Notes under the pieces: generated by a model | Database searches by the model: none | What the model saw: the letters and a program-made list of their open reading frames with translations, nothing else | What the model was told of the DNA's origin: nothing | Assembly: GCA_001972305.1 (NCBI GenBank) | Contig: BDDD01000117.1 | Coordinates: 372,001 to 436,000, forward strand | Reading direction: 5' to 3' | Length of the DNA stretch: 64,000 nucleotides | Source of the DNA: Cephalotus follicularis | Taxonomy: Eukaryota > Streptophyta > Magnoliopsida > Oxalidales > Cephalotaceae | Position numbers and translations under genes: made by a program | In this document: in pieces, positions 1-11,080 of the stretch | How the letters are laid out: each line of letters opens with the position of its first letter | How positions within the stretch are numbered: the stretch's first letter is position 1

Positions 1-770
1 TTTCGGCAAAGTCAAGATAGGCACAGAAGCCAAACAATGTTTGAGCTCTAGGAAGCTCCGTTCACATTGTCCATTTCATTCAAAAGCTACATTCTTCTGC
101 ATCAATCGAGTTAGAGGACTGGCTGTGCGCGAGAATCCTCCAACAAAACGACGGTATCATTCTGCCACACCAAGGAAGCTTATTCACATTATTGGGCATA
201 CATGCAAGACAATATTCAGGATTATAGCATGCACAGGAGGGGGAGCTCGTAGTTGCCAGAGGAAATATCAGCACTGCATGCTCACAATGTGAAGCGCTCG
301 GCATGCCTAGCAGAGCTCTGGACAGTGCTCGGTACTATGCTATATTTAGAACACTAGGTGTTCATCCTCGGCGTTATACGCCATTCGTAGCAGAGGAGAG
401 TTCTTACGCAAGGGAGGTATGGTGCACTACACCATTGTGTCCTCGGATGCCTGAGTTAGATCTCGGGACATAGGCTCGGCATGCATGGCAGAGAAAAGCT
501 CAGTGCGTGCTGGCGCATAGTTGCTATGCTCATCGTTGCCCGTAGAGAGCTTGTCATGGCGTAGCATGCTCGGACATTACCAGAGGAGAATCATACACGA
601 CACCTTGGTTGCAGGGCAGTGGCACCTCGGGCGTATGACGATAGCTCCTCGGGTGCTTGTCAGTGGAGCTCGAGATGGAGATCTCGACACTGTTACATAC
701 AGAGGAGAGCCATGCGTGTTACTATGGACGCATCGGCCTTGCGATCTTTGTCACATTCATTGATCATTTC
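1..770 (-). repeat. LTR-core fragment of the J/K family
   Basis: This stretch has the same texture as the core of the J and K LTRs: frequent GCATGC, GAGCTC, CAGAGGA and CTCGG words in loosely repeated order. Short reading frames occur on both strands, but none resembles a protein. It abuts the pol piece near 771 directly. It is probably part of J's other LTR or of a second copy joined by rearrangement. The assignment rests on word composition and order, not on an alignment. Confidence 0.55.
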
Positions 771-1620
771 CAGACTTAACCCATTTTAATCTTGAAGGGT
801 CCACTTAACAATCTGGTACTGGATATGATATGTCCCCAAAAGGCTACGTCTGACAACCAGAATTTTCATTTATTGAACTTGGCATATAACCAATGATCTC
901 TAACAGTTTGCAATGCCAAGTGTAGATGTTCTCTATGCTCTTTCATTATCTTTGAGCACACCAAGATATCATCAATAAGGATTACGATAAAGCAATCAAG
1001 ATATGGACTGCACACTTGATTCATTAAACTCATAAATGTAGCAGGGCATTGATCACCCCTACGGCATTACTAAAATTTTCATAATGTACGTATCGTGATC
1101 TAAAAACCGTCTTTAGAATATCTTCCTTCTGGATTCTGAGCTGATGACATTGAGCTCTCAGATCCATCTTAGAGAACACCGTTGATACCCTCAGTCGATC
1201 AAGTGAATCATCGATATGCGGCAGCGAATATTTATTCTTAACAGTCACTTTATTGAGCTGCCGACAATCGGTGCCTATTCGCAACGATCCGTCTTTCTTT
1301 TCAACAAACAAGACCGGTGCTTCACATGGTTAAACACTCAGTCAGATGAAACATTTATCGAGTAACTCCAGCAATTTCACATTTATTTCCTTCAATTTAG
1401 GGGAAGCCATTTGATAGAGAGTTCTCGATATTGGTGTTGTTCCGGTATCAAGTATGTAGAAAACTCTACGTCTCTACCGACGTTAATTTTCCTGGAATAC
1501 GTCCGAGTGTTCACTAATTACAGGGATAGCCTCGGATTTCGGTACTCATCTGCTACTGTCCATAACATGTGCCAGACAAGTATTACAACTTTTTCTTAAG
1601 AGTCTATGAGTCTTCATAGT
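771..1620 (-). pseudogene. J pol fragment (reverse transcriptase region)
   Basis: On the minus strand around 1030-1311 there is clear gypsy reverse transcriptase, with 'KKDGSLRIGTDCRQLNKVT', then 'NKYSLPHIDDSLDRL' and 'FSKMDLRAQCHQLR'. The palm region with an IDD motif and 'GHIISS' follows toward 780. Upstream, 1313-1620 corresponds to the segment between protease and reverse transcriptase in K (21051-21400). RNase H and integrase are not recognised. The closest relative in the window is the K reverse transcriptase. It is a fossil and not a working gene. Confidence 0.8.
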
Positions 1621-1779
1621 AGACACTATTTGGTTCAGTTAGCGTTCCAAGGCTAGAACGGAGACTGGTCTGGCACATTGAAGGTCACACCTTCCTGTCT
1701 CAAACCACGTAGGCATTACATGCAAATAGCCCATCATTCCATAATTATTCCATGACCCTACAATCCGTAATCATTCAAT

Positions 1780-2360
1780 TCGTTCATTCACAATCCATTC
1801 AATAACAGTCCATTCAATCGCAATCCATCAATTCTTAATCCATTCAGTCTCATTCCAATATCTTAACATTCTATTGGGAATCTAGAAGCTGACTAGGTAT
1901 ATATATGTCGTCCCATACCAACATATATATATAAATAGTTAACATCTAGTGGTTGACTAAATATATATATACTGTCCCATACCAGTATATATACAAGTAG
2001 TTAACTGCATCCCTTTTTACTCAGTCATTCGTTCAGTTAGCCGTCCAATCAATCATTCAATCATTCACTCAGTCCTACATTTAATCATTCATTTTGTAGT
2101 CATACATTCAATCATTCATTCATTCAATCCATTATGCAATCAATCATTCATTCGATTACTCATTAGCTAGTCCCCGAGGGTTCTAGCTTCGGATCTATTA
2201 AACCATTCACTCAATCAACCATTTAATCAGTCACTTATCATTTGATATGAAATTCGTTCTATCAAACACTTATGCTTTTAGGTCCATCCAATCAATCATT
2301 CATTCATTCCAGTCTATACGGTTTGTCACTTATCCATTTCAGTTTATTCAATCAGTCACT
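1780..2360. repeat. Degenerate ATTGAATG-type array in J
   Basis: About 0.6 kb made largely of imperfect CATTCAAT / TCAATCATT words, broken by the hairpin pair at 1898-1993. K has the same array in the same place (20330-20960), so it belongs to the family. In element orientation it follows a short gag-like start and lies where the rest of gag would be expected. Confidence 0.75.
1898..1993 (-). other. Pair of conserved hairpins in J
   Basis: Hairpin 1: arms 1898-1908 (TATATATATGT) and 1921-1931, 11 perfect pairs, with the 12-base loop CGTCCCATACCA. Hairpin 2: arms 1964-1973 (TATATATACT) and 1984-1993, 10 perfect pairs, with loop GTCCCATACC. The stems differ next to the loop (GT/AC against ACT/AGT) but still pair, while the loop core is unchanged. 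The same pair occurs in K. They lie roughly 620-720 bases downstream of the primer-binding site in element orientation. Confidence 0.75.
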
Positions 2361-2614
2361 TGTCCATCTCATACGTCATGGACCTCGCTACCATTTCAGC
2401 CTCTTGTGTAACATTCACTTCTTCTGCATCTCTCAGAGTTAGAGTACGTCCATTCGTCCTCTCAGTTCTTGCTCCTCGTGCAGTCCTATTTCGACGACCG
2501 TCCAATTTCACCTTTTGTATAGCTTCAAAGGGTTAATATCCACTCGTTGTCCGCATACAGTAACCTTATAAGGCATGGACTCCTTACTGGAGTATCCAGA
2601 ATAGGAGAACCGCG

Positions 2615-2626
2615 GCTCTGATACCA
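2615..2626 (-). other. J primer-binding site (initiator tRNA-Met)
   Basis: The minus strand reads TGGTATCAGAGC, complementary to the 3' end of plant initiator tRNA-Met. It lies four bases inside the LTR end at 2631. This is the standard priming site for minus-strand DNA synthesis in gypsy elements, and it fixes J's orientation and LTR boundary. Confidence 0.9.
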
Positions 2627-2630
2627 AGTC

Positions 2631-5600
2631 TATAACGGCCCAAACCCCAAGGGTCAACCCCTAAGGTTTGGCGTGCTACGAACGGTCCTATTCATTTCCA
2701 ATTTAGCGGAATAATTAAAAACATTTAACAATATAATAACGCATGCGGACTAAATCCAATAAAATATCACTTGAGTGGATATAACCCAGTTATGTACAAT
2801 CCTGTTCGCATAGCTCTGCCACAAGTCGGCAGGTCATAAAATAAAAATACAATATCCTTATGCTCCTGGGTCGTCGGACTGCAATGAAAGGGAGGAAACT
2901 CACCCGGGCTTCAAACCTCAGCTTGCTGCGAAGCTCCACCTGTACCTGACCCATTACATTAAAATTCAATGGGTCAATGACCACTGGTCGTGTAGGAACT
3001 ACCACCATGCATTTATGAATGCAGAGCAAGCATATGCAATGCAAATGAGAAATGCATAAATAACAATACAGTCTAACCGATAAAAAGTCATTAACAGTCG
3101 ATATCTGTACGGTTCATTCAGTAAAACACTTCATTCAATATAACAGTCATTCACAATCATTAACTGTCATAATCAATCCATCCTCGTCATCCCCTAATAA
3201 AGAAGGAGCAATAACGCAGTCCAAACGTTAAGGCAGAGGAGCCGGGACAGGAATAATCATTACATTTTAGGCAGACCGGTTCCTCGGGTTCCTTTGCTTT
3301 AGGAAGAGAAATGTACGCGCTCTAGACGTAAAAGGAAGAGGAGAGGAACACAAACATTATACAGTATCAGTAACAGTCATTCAGTAGACTATACAATAAC
3401 AATAACATTAACAGTAACAGTCAGTATGGCTCATCTAGGTCGGTGATCAGTCGGCTCATCTCAGTTGGTGATCCGACGGCCCATCTCGGTCGGTGATCCA
3501 TTGGGCTATCTCGGTGATCCTCTAGGCTCATCTCAAAGATAGCCTTACCGGCTCATCTCGGTCGGTGATCCCGTAGGCTCATCTCGGTTGGTGATCCGGT
3601 ACAGTACAATACATTACAATAACACTAGATTAATCATACATTTTAACTACATTAAACATTTCACAGTGGGGCCTGCCTTCATTATATCATCCTACCTTTA
3701 TACTAAAATTATCATATCACCTTTTTCCTATATCATTTATTCACTTATTAATGTGGTCATTCACAGTATAATATTAATATATATACTAAGCACACAATCA
3801 TGTTATGAGGCATGCATGCGGGTACTGTTTAGTGTTATAAGAGGATGCATGCTTCATGGACACTTTTTGGCACTTTAGGGGCATGCACAGGATGCATGAG
3901 ACACACTGTTCGGCATATACATGCATGAATGCATGCATGCGCTATTGAGAATTCAACATGCAGAGGAAACATCGTACAAGTTAAGGCGCCCATGCTGGGA
4001 TGCATGTTCAGGGCAGTGCTCGTCATCATGGCATGGCCGAATGGAGGACTCTATTGCGTATCCTTGGAGAGCCCTGATACTGAGCCATGCTCAGGGTGCC
4101 TGACAGACGAGCTCTAGCGTTCAATGTTGTATCCGAGGGAGCATGCAGGGGAGACACAAGCATGGTGGAGGACAACGCATGCTCAGGATGCATGCTTGGC
4201 TAAGGGGAACATGCTTGGGGCTCATGGCAGCGGATCACTCGACGCCGTTGCATGCCCGCCATTGCTCGCTTATACGCGTAGCAGAGAAGGACACATGCGT
4301 TGAGCTCTCAAGATTCGTAGCAAAGGACTAGCTAGGCATAAGGCATGCAGAGAAGGGTTTTTGGCACACCTCGGGTGGCATGGTAGAGGAAAGTTCCGGT
4401 GTGCCCAAGTGGAGAGCTCTGGCGCATGTCAGAGGAAGCCATAGTTTGCTTCTCAGACACCGAGAAGAGGAGGGCCATGGCTTTTTGCACCTCGGTGGTT
4501 TGGCAGAGGAAATTACTCGCTTGCATGCATACAGAGGAAGCATGCAGAGGAGAGCTCTCATTGCCATTACATGCATGCATAGCAGAGGACGGAGAGCTCG
4601 GGCGGTCGACTTTGCATGCTCAGGACGCATACATACAGAGGAGAGCTCGGCATGTACGGCGGCAATGGAAGAGGAAGGTGAATTCACATGTACGGTACCA
4701 AATGGCAGGGGAGAGTACTTCGGCGTCGAGGCATGCTTGGGTAGTAGGCAGAGGAGGACAAGGCGATGTGGGATGATGCGCTAGGGCGCATGGCACCTCG
4801 GCTGCGTGTCCTCAAACACCAAGGTGCGTGATACTGGCGTCCTTGGCTCCTCTGCACAATGGCGCTCGGGTTCCTTGGTAGCAAGCGTTTCTCTGCACAA
4901 TGGTTCCCTCAGACGCACACATTTGGAGGCCTTGGACACATGCACCGAACAGACGCATCAGGGGAGCTTTGAACGCATACGTGCTGCATTTCGAGTACAT
5001 GCTCCTGGTGCTAAGGTGTGTAGCGTGGGTCAATCCAGAGGACACCATCTTTACCTTAATGCTAAGTATACACTATGTCTAACACCCATCAATCACAGAA
5101 GTCCATAAATTTCATCAGAGTCAGTTTGCCTTGTAATCCTTCGTCAGATTCTAGCCTATTCCTTATTACATACTATTTATAACAGCACATAGTAAAAGAA
5201 AAGGCACTGAGTAGGAGTAGTTCCTACCTGGAATCCGACGAGATTGCTTGTACAATTCCCTTTGCTGCTCTGCTCCTCTTCTCAAATTTCCAATTTGCTT
5301 GCTTCACATCCTTTCCAAGGTGGAAGTGAGGGATTTAAGTGGGAGGGGAGGAGAAAGCTAGGAACTTTCCAGGCACCACTCTTCCCTCTCCCTCTCTCTC
5401 TATTTCGGCAACATCCATCCACACTACCTTCTTTCTCCTTTTATAACTAGCACGGGAAGTTTCTAGAACCTATGAGACACTTCCAACCCATGTCTTCTCT
5501 ATTTTTTGGTTGCCCATATTCAGCACAACACTCTCTTCCTCCTCTTAATAATTTCGACCCAAGCATGATTTAAACCCATACTCGAATTCTAACCCAATTA

Positions 5601-5733
5601 ATATTAGTACATTAAGCCCAATAGTAATGAAAAATATTTCGAGCCCAATTCTTTATTAATTCAATTTCCACCCCAATAACAGTATCACTTTTGGCTCCAA
5701 TTTCTGTTCCTTAATAAAATTCGAGGTATTACA
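2631..5733 (-). repeat. J 5' LTR (3.1 kb)
   Basis: In element orientation it begins TGTAATACCTCGAATTTTAT and ends GGGCCGTTATA, next to the primer-binding site. It resembles K's LTR, which begins TGTAACATCCCGAATTTTAT. Inside are a 'GGCTCATCTCGGTCGGTGATC' array (3430-3605), a GC-richer core full of GCATGC and GAGCTC words (about 3800-5040), and a CT-rich stretch near 5380-5450. Many short frames cross the core on both strands but none looks like a protein. No host gene is seen in this 3.1 kb. Confidence 0.85.
3430..3605. repeat. Short tandem array in J LTR
   Basis: Seven or so imperfect units of 20-35 bases built on 'GGCTCATCTCGGTCGGTGAT'. The reverse complement of this unit forms the arrays at 19140-19310 and 26110-26290 in the two K LTRs. 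It is therefore a family-wide LTR component, not a local accident. Confidence 0.85.
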
Positions 5734-6224
5734 AAGACTTTGTCCTCGGCAGTCATGCCATCAGCTCAGATAAGTAAAGCAAAGAAATAGCAAGCACAGA
5801 AGGGAACCACGGGTTCTTGACAGATACTACCCAGCAGACTCCGGCCTAGATCAGCTCAGCGCCACTATAAGTTGGCAACCTTATTATGTAACCAGCAGGC
5901 TTCGTCCTAGATCAGCAAGCACAGCAAAGAAAATCCAGTTCTAGCTTAGTTGTTCTCCTCGGGTGTTTAGCTGGGAAGGACCCCAGTTCTCTTTCAGATC
6001 ACTTTCTTTTAATCAGTTGCATTCTTATGTTTATTTTAGCTTTCACGAATATTCTAGAATCAGGCCAGCCCAGTCTTTCACCTCGAGCTTTTTGCCCGAT
6101 AGGTCCCTGGAGAGTTTTAAGACAGCTCCTCGGGCAGTTTTAGTTTGAGAGGGTTGTTGGCAAGAGTGGCGCCATACTCGGCAGTGCACGGGTCCCATAG
6201 AGTTAGCGGGAACGGGTCTTGACA
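5734..6224 (+). repeat. Tail of an I-family LTR
   Basis: The sequence matches both ends of element I. 5920-6060 resembles 41060-41210 (for example 'TCTAGCTTAGTTGTTCTCCT'). 6060-6224 resembles 55620-55778, ending GCGGGAACGGGTCTTGACA against GCGGGAACGGGTCCTGACA. J has inserted into it, so its beginning lies left of the window. The right end meets viral sequence at 6225 (TAAAAGG). No coding capacity was recognised. Confidence 0.8.
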
Positions 6225-7130
6225 TAAAAGGTCACCTTGAAATTTTTGAATACATAGTACAATGGCTAAAATTTCTTTCTTCACAGTAGCATAATTATTT
6301 TGTGCATTGTTCCAAGAACCATTGGTGTATTGTACTAATTTTTCTTTGTCATTTATTAATTTTTTTTAATATTCCACCATAACCAATGTCTGAGGCATCA
6401 ATCTCGACAATCTTGAATGCTTCGTGTGATGCTAGATGTAAACAGGGAATTTCTTTGGCATAAATTTTTATTTGCTTAATTAATTGAGTGTGTTTATCTA
6501 TCCAAGGAGGAGGAATTTTTCTTAATATTTGGTATAAATGGGTACCTAGATCTTGGAGGTTTGGAATGAAGTCTCTAATGTAATTTAAACTTCCTAAAAA
6601 TCTTTGTAATTGTTTTTTATCTCTAATAATGTCTGGAAGTTTTTCAGCAAAGAAAATAGATCTTTGAATGGGTGTAATGGTTCCTTGATGTATGTTATGA
6701 CCAAATCTAATGTTTGTAATGAATAATTCTATTATTTTCAGAAAAAAAAATGAATGAATAATTCTATTTTTATTTTTGACGACACTAAAACATTGGTTTG
6801 AGCAATTTTATAAAATATATATAAATGTTTGAAATACTGATCTATAGAATTTGAAAATATAAAAATATCATCAATGTATACAATTGAAAAGGTTGAAAAT
6901 GGATTAAAAATATCATTCATAATTTTTTGAAATTCACGGGGGGCATTTTTTAAACCGAAAGGCATGACATTCCACTCGTAATGTCCGAATGGAGTAGTAA
7001 ATACAATTTTGTATCTATAATTTTCTGGAATTTGTATTTGCCAGAATCCTGATTTTAAATCAAATTTTGAAAACATGTTTGCTTCACTTAATCTTTTGAG
7101 TAAAACTTTTTTGTTTGGAATGGGATGTCT
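6225..7130 (-). pseudogene. Pararetrovirus RT-RNase H, left arm
   Basis: Reverse transcriptase and RNase H part of the viral polyprotein, which would copy pregenomic RNA into DNA. On the minus strand the order is palm motifs 'FSKFDLKSGFWQI' (near 7050), 'GHYEWNVMPFGLKNAPREF' (near 6960) and 'VYIDDIFIFS' (near 6870), then RNase H-like sequence toward 6225. The codon content is strongly AT-rich, unlike the neighbouring LTR cores. The right arm has a second, more reduced copy at 59700-60117. It is a fossil and broken. Confidence 0.85.
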
Positions 7131-7424
7131 AATCCATTGTAAAGTGGTGTTTAATGGTTTATAATTTATGACTAATCTTGGCGTTCCTCGTTCAATTTAT
7201 GAGTTTTTATTGACATAAAAGGCTGGACAACTCCAAGGGGATTTGCTAGGCCTAATTCATTTTTTATTCAATAATTCCTGAATTTCTCTTTTACAATGTT
7301 TCATTAATGCATGTGTCATTTGAATTGGTCTTGCTTTGGTGGGAATGTTTTCTTCAGTAAAATCTTTTTCATATGGTAAGGATACCACATGACGTTTCTT
7401 CTGCCAAAAAAGCATCGAGAAGAT

Positions 7425-7846
7425 CTTAACAGAGATTGTTAATTACGTTATTTTTTAATGAATTAATTTTTTCTCGAATTTGTGAAGTTTGTAAATGTTC
7501 TTCAAGTTTTTGATTTGATATTTCTTGTTTTGTAAAATACAAATGATTTTCTTTTGATTTTATCAAATTTATTGAATGTTTTTTAAACATGGACAATGTT
7601 TTTAAAAGGTTAATTTCTTTTGTAATAGGTTTTTCATTGAAAGCGAATAAAATTTTTCTTCGAAATATTTTTGTTATAATTCCATCATTTTTTACTTTGA
7701 ATGGTTTAATGACTTCTAAAAATGGTTGACCTAGGATTATTCCTATGTCTAAATCTTTGACTAAGATGAATGTTTGTTTGATGTAAATGCCATCATTACA
7801 AATGTGGACATCTGGAATTTTGAATTTTACACTAAGCTTTTCACCG
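7425..7846 (-). pseudogene. Pararetrovirus protease region, left arm
   Basis: The C-terminal part of the retropepsin-like protease and the linker to reverse transcriptase. Recognisable are 'KLSVKFKIPDVHI', 'ILVKDLDIGIILGQPFLE' and the following KPFKV segment. The right arm at 56580-56740 has a close counterpart ('LDIGVILGQPFLEVIKPF'), and the two are clearly copies of one viral sequence. The part containing the active site lies beyond the K insertion. It is a fossil. Confidence 0.85.
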
Positions 7847-8183
7847 TGTAACATCCCGAATTTTATAAGTATTTAAGAATGGAAATTGGGCTCACTCGTG
7901 ATAGTGTTATTGGGCTAGAGCTAAATAAACGAAGAAATGTCCCTTTTGACCTTAATTGGGCTTAAAATATGTTAATATTACTTTTGGGTTGAATAGAATT
8001 AATAAAAGAATGGCTTTTGGGCTGGAATTGGGCTTAATGAAGAGAAAAAGAATATTGGGCCAATTGTTATAAATGAAGAAGAGGAAAGGAAGTGTGGGCC
8101 GACCATTATAATTTCATCAACCCAAATTGATGAGAGAATGGTAGAGAGTTATCCAGGGGATTCTAGAGAGTTCTATTGATAGG

Positions 8184-8609
8184 TGTTGAATTGTCAACCA
8201 TTCCACACTTGGTAGCACACTTACATTGATTACCATATTCAAATATGGCAGCCCATGTGTTTGGTGTGATGATTTTAAATTAAAGTACAATAAATTCAAT
8301 GCATTCAAGCCATGTGAGCTTTTGGATGCCATGAAGGTTGAATGTAGTCAACATAGAATTCCATTTGGAATTCTATTGCTCTTATTTTAATGTTTTCCTT
8401 GTACTATAAATATGTGCTCTTTGTAAGGGAATTGATAAGGAAGTAAGTGTTTTTCTCCATTAATATTTTTTCATCCCTCCAATTCTCTCATTCTTTTTTT
8501 TCTCAAATTATTTCTTCTATGCAATTTTCTATTTCTTTTTCTTCTCTTAAATTTCTTTCCGCATGAAATACTAAATTAGCTTTATGCTAATGCACCAATA
8601 TATCCAACA
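8184..8609 (+). repeat. O 5' LTR
   Basis: 426 bases, TG...CA ends. It carries a TATA-like box and a T/C-rich stretch near its 3' end. It is nearly identical to 8817-9242 (two differences by eye), which dates the insertion as recent. Confidence 0.92.
8405..8412 (+). promoter_or_regulatory. TATA box of the O LTR
   Basis: TATAAATA follows 'TTTTCCTTGTAC' and lies about 200 bases before the LTR end, as expected of a copia LTR promoter. The other LTR has the same box at 9038-9045. Transcription is inferred only. Confidence 0.55.
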
Positions 8610-8611
8610 AC

Positions 8612-8622
8612 TGGTATCAGAG
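8612..8622 (+). other. O primer-binding site (initiator tRNA-Met)
   Basis: TGGTATCAGAG starts three bases after the LTR end. It is complementary to plant initiator tRNA-Met and confirms the plus-strand orientation of O. Confidence 0.9.
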
Positions 8623-8640
8623 AACTAGTCGATCTCGACG

Positions 8641-8816
8641 GCACAATTACCGAATATCATTTTCTCAGGGAAGCTGAAAGCAATGGTGAAATCAGCTTAA
8701 TCCACTGCGGCACTGACGAACAAATTGCAGATATTTTTACTAAAGCACTTCCAAAGGCTAAGTTTGAATTTCTGCGGGACAAACTTGGAGTTCGTGGAAT
8801 GAGTGTCAAGGAGGAG
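8641..8816 (+). pseudogene. Copia RNase H C-terminal remnant and polypurine tract
   Basis: The reading frame translates to 'YHFLREAESNGEISLIHC', then 'GTDEQIADIFTKALPKAKFE' and 'LRDKLGVRGMSV'. This is the classic end of a plant Ty1/copia polyprotein, where 'ADIFTKALP' is a hallmark. The purine-rich AAGGAGGAG directly before the 3' LTR at 8817 is the polypurine tract that primes plus-strand synthesis. It is only a remnant and does not encode an enzyme. Confidence 0.88.
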
Positions 8817-9242
8817 TGTTGAATTGTCAACCATTCCACACTTGGTAGCACACTTACATTGATTACCATATTCAAATATGACAGCCCATGTGTTTGGTGT
8901 GATGATTTTAAATTAAAGTACAATAAATTCAATGCATTCAAGCCATGTGAGCTTTTGGATGCCATGAAGGTTGAATGTAGTCAACATAGAATTCCATTTG
9001 GAATTCTATTGCTCTTATTTTAATGTTTTCCTTGTACTATAAATATGTGCTCTTTGTAAGGGAATTGATAAGGAAGTAAGAGTTTTTCTCCATTAATATT
9101 TTTTCATCCCTCCAATTCTCTCATTCTTTTTTTTCTCAAATTATTTCTTCTATGCAATTTTCTATTTCTTTTTCTTCTCTTAAATTTCTTTCCGCATGAA
9201 ATACTAAATTAGCTTTATGCTAATGCACCAATATATCCAACA
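8817..9242 (+). repeat. O 3' LTR
   Basis: 426 bases, the same length as the 5' LTR and nearly identical to it. It is followed by the ATAGG target copy and the resumed K LTR at 9243. Confidence 0.92.
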
Positions 9243-9459
9243 ATAGGCTATATATATAGGAGGAAGTGAATGGGGTTACAACTGTTGGAAATTTACGAGA
9301 GAAAGAGACAATGAGAGCTATCAAGGAATAAGCAAAGGGAAGAGGAATGGAGGAAGGATGCAAATTTAAGACATGGAAGTGTGCTAGAAGCTCTCAGATC
9401 CCAGGTAAGTTCTATTACCTACTCAGTCCTGGTATTTATTGTAAATAACTTATACTGTG

Positions 9460-11035
9460 TGTCACACCCCGCTTCGTTAACAACATATAAGTCATGGAAA
9501 TTTAACATAAATATTCAGCTTATGCAAAAACGGTAAATTTAAAACTTTAAATACCATTAACATCTTGCGGAAGCATTTAAGTATAAGCTGTAAATAAACC
9601 GAATCATGTGTCCCATACCACACGATTCCATCATTTAACATTAACAAGTCATGTCAAATGCCCACAAACGGAGCGTGATCAAGGTCGATTAACATCATTA
9701 AAACATCAGTACAGTAATCCGAAATAAAACGTGTTTTAATACATCGTTTAACATTTATTTTAAGAAAATAAAGCTCCATCTCTCCTCGGGTTCGGCCGCG
9801 CACGGTCGATATCCATATCACTGCATCAATCTGCAATAGTAGGCGATTAGCCTTTGTCCTCACTCGGCTAAGTCATAAGTGTAATTCAAGGCCAGTGATA
9901 ATGACTGTCATAAAATGAATGCATTCATGATGCAATACATAATACACGACAATACATATATACTTATATATGTGTATCTATACCAATAGGCGCATCCATG
10001 CCAAGTGGCTACAACCATCAATCCATCAATCATGTCTCAAAAGACCAATCGAATCAATCCGGTCAATCCGCTGTTTCTTGCACGAAGTTCAAGCAAACAG
10101 TGTTTGTGGGTGTCCCTAGCCATCTCCTGGCCCATAGGCGCACAAACCCACCCCTAGTCCTCAATGACACCTCCGTCACGGAACTAGCGCACTATCAATC
10201 CAATCGGTGTGGGTTCCCTAGCCATCTCCTGGCCCCTAGGTGCACAATCCCGCCCCTAGTCCTCAATGACACCTCCGTCACGGAACTAGCACAGCATCAA
10301 TCCAGTCACAAACATCAATCAGTCAATCCAAGATCAATCCAAAATCAAATCGTTTTCAAGTAGTTTATAGGTTATAAAATACTGGAAATAATACATTTTA
10401 TTTTAAGAATGTATTCCATCTTTGAAACCATGTTTCAATCCGTCGAAAACATACATTTCTTAGAATATATATTTTCGCATATAGTAATGATTGTATAAAA
10501 TCATTTACACATTTCTAAAACGAAATAAACACTTTAGAATCAGTAAACACAATCCACAGAATTTGGGTTAACTCCTCTCACTCACAAACTCTCCATTTCT
10601 TTTTCTCTTAGAATGCTGATGGAAGAGGGGAGAAAGTGTGTTTTTATGGACATTTTCGTGCCTCCCTCCTCACAAGCCGACACTGTCACCAGCTATTGTC
10701 CTCTCTCCCATCTCCTCTGCCAGATGAGGTCTGCCAACACGTTTTTAACTGACATGTCCCATGGCAGTCGTCTGCCTTGTCTAGGGAGTCGGCTGCCTCT
10801 GCTGACACAATCCAGCCGGCTGCCCCTCACAGCAGCTGGCTGGTTCCTTCCCTTAGGGTCCAGTCGACTGCCTCCTCATGACAGCCGGCTGCCCGCCTAT
10901 TTTCAACGCACCAACACCTCTTTTCTTACAACTTTTCAACACACAAAGGATGAAAATCATGGTTCTCATTAATTCAAAGCGTAAATTACATTGGATATAT
11001 AATATTACACTTTAATGAAAATCCCGGGCGTTACA
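9460..11035 (-). repeat. L 3' LTR (1576 bases)
   Basis: On the plus strand it reads TGTCACACCCCGC...CCGGGCGTTACA. It contains a two-unit tandem repeat of about 108 bases (about 10107-10307, each unit with 'CTAGCCATCTCCTGGCCC'). Near 10765-10895 is a cluster of CAGTCGACTG-like words. The 5' LTR carries both. Similar words and the same layout occur in LTRs D and E, suggesting a related lineage. Confidence 0.92.
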
Positions 11036-11053
11036 TCCACCCCTCCTTCGAGG
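11036..11053 (-). other. L polypurine tract
   Basis: The minus strand reads CCTCGAAGGAGGGGTGGA, ending exactly at the LTR start (TGTAACGCCC in element orientation). This is the standard plus-strand primer of LTR elements. Confidence 0.8.
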
Positions 11054-11080
11054 AATTTCATCCTCGAAATCAAAACAACA

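Larger units (their letters stand above)
1..5733 (-). mobile_element. Ty3/gypsy element J (K family), partial, minus strand
   Basis: A gypsy fossil read on the minus strand. Its parts from right to left are a 3.1-kb 5' LTR (2631-5733), a tRNA-Met primer-binding site, a short gag start, a degenerate repeat tract, a pol piece with reverse transcriptase, and an LTR-core fragment at the window edge. It belongs to the same family as K (7847-27015): both share the LTR array of 'CACCGACCGAGATGAG'-type units, the GCATGC/GAGCTC-rich LTR core and the hairpin pair after the primer-binding site. It is flanked on the right by AAGAC; the left flank is outside the window. It is broken, with several breaks and missing parts. 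It interrupts an I-family LTR whose tail follows at 5734-6224. The family match is seen directly; assignment to gypsy rests on the reverse transcriptase. Confidence 0.8.
8184..9242 (+). mobile_element. Young, internally reduced Ty1/copia element O
   Basis: Two 426-base LTRs (8184-8609 and 8817-9242) begin TGTTGAATTGTC and end ATATCCAACA. They flank only 207 bases of internal sequence. Target duplication ATAGG lies at 8179-8183 and 9243-9247, and the K 3' LTR shows the empty site near 24163. By eye the two LTRs differ at only two positions, so insertion was recent. Inside are the tRNA-Met primer-binding site, the end of copia RNase H and the polypurine tract; most of the usual interior is absent. 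It could only have moved with help from a complete relative. Confidence 0.93.
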
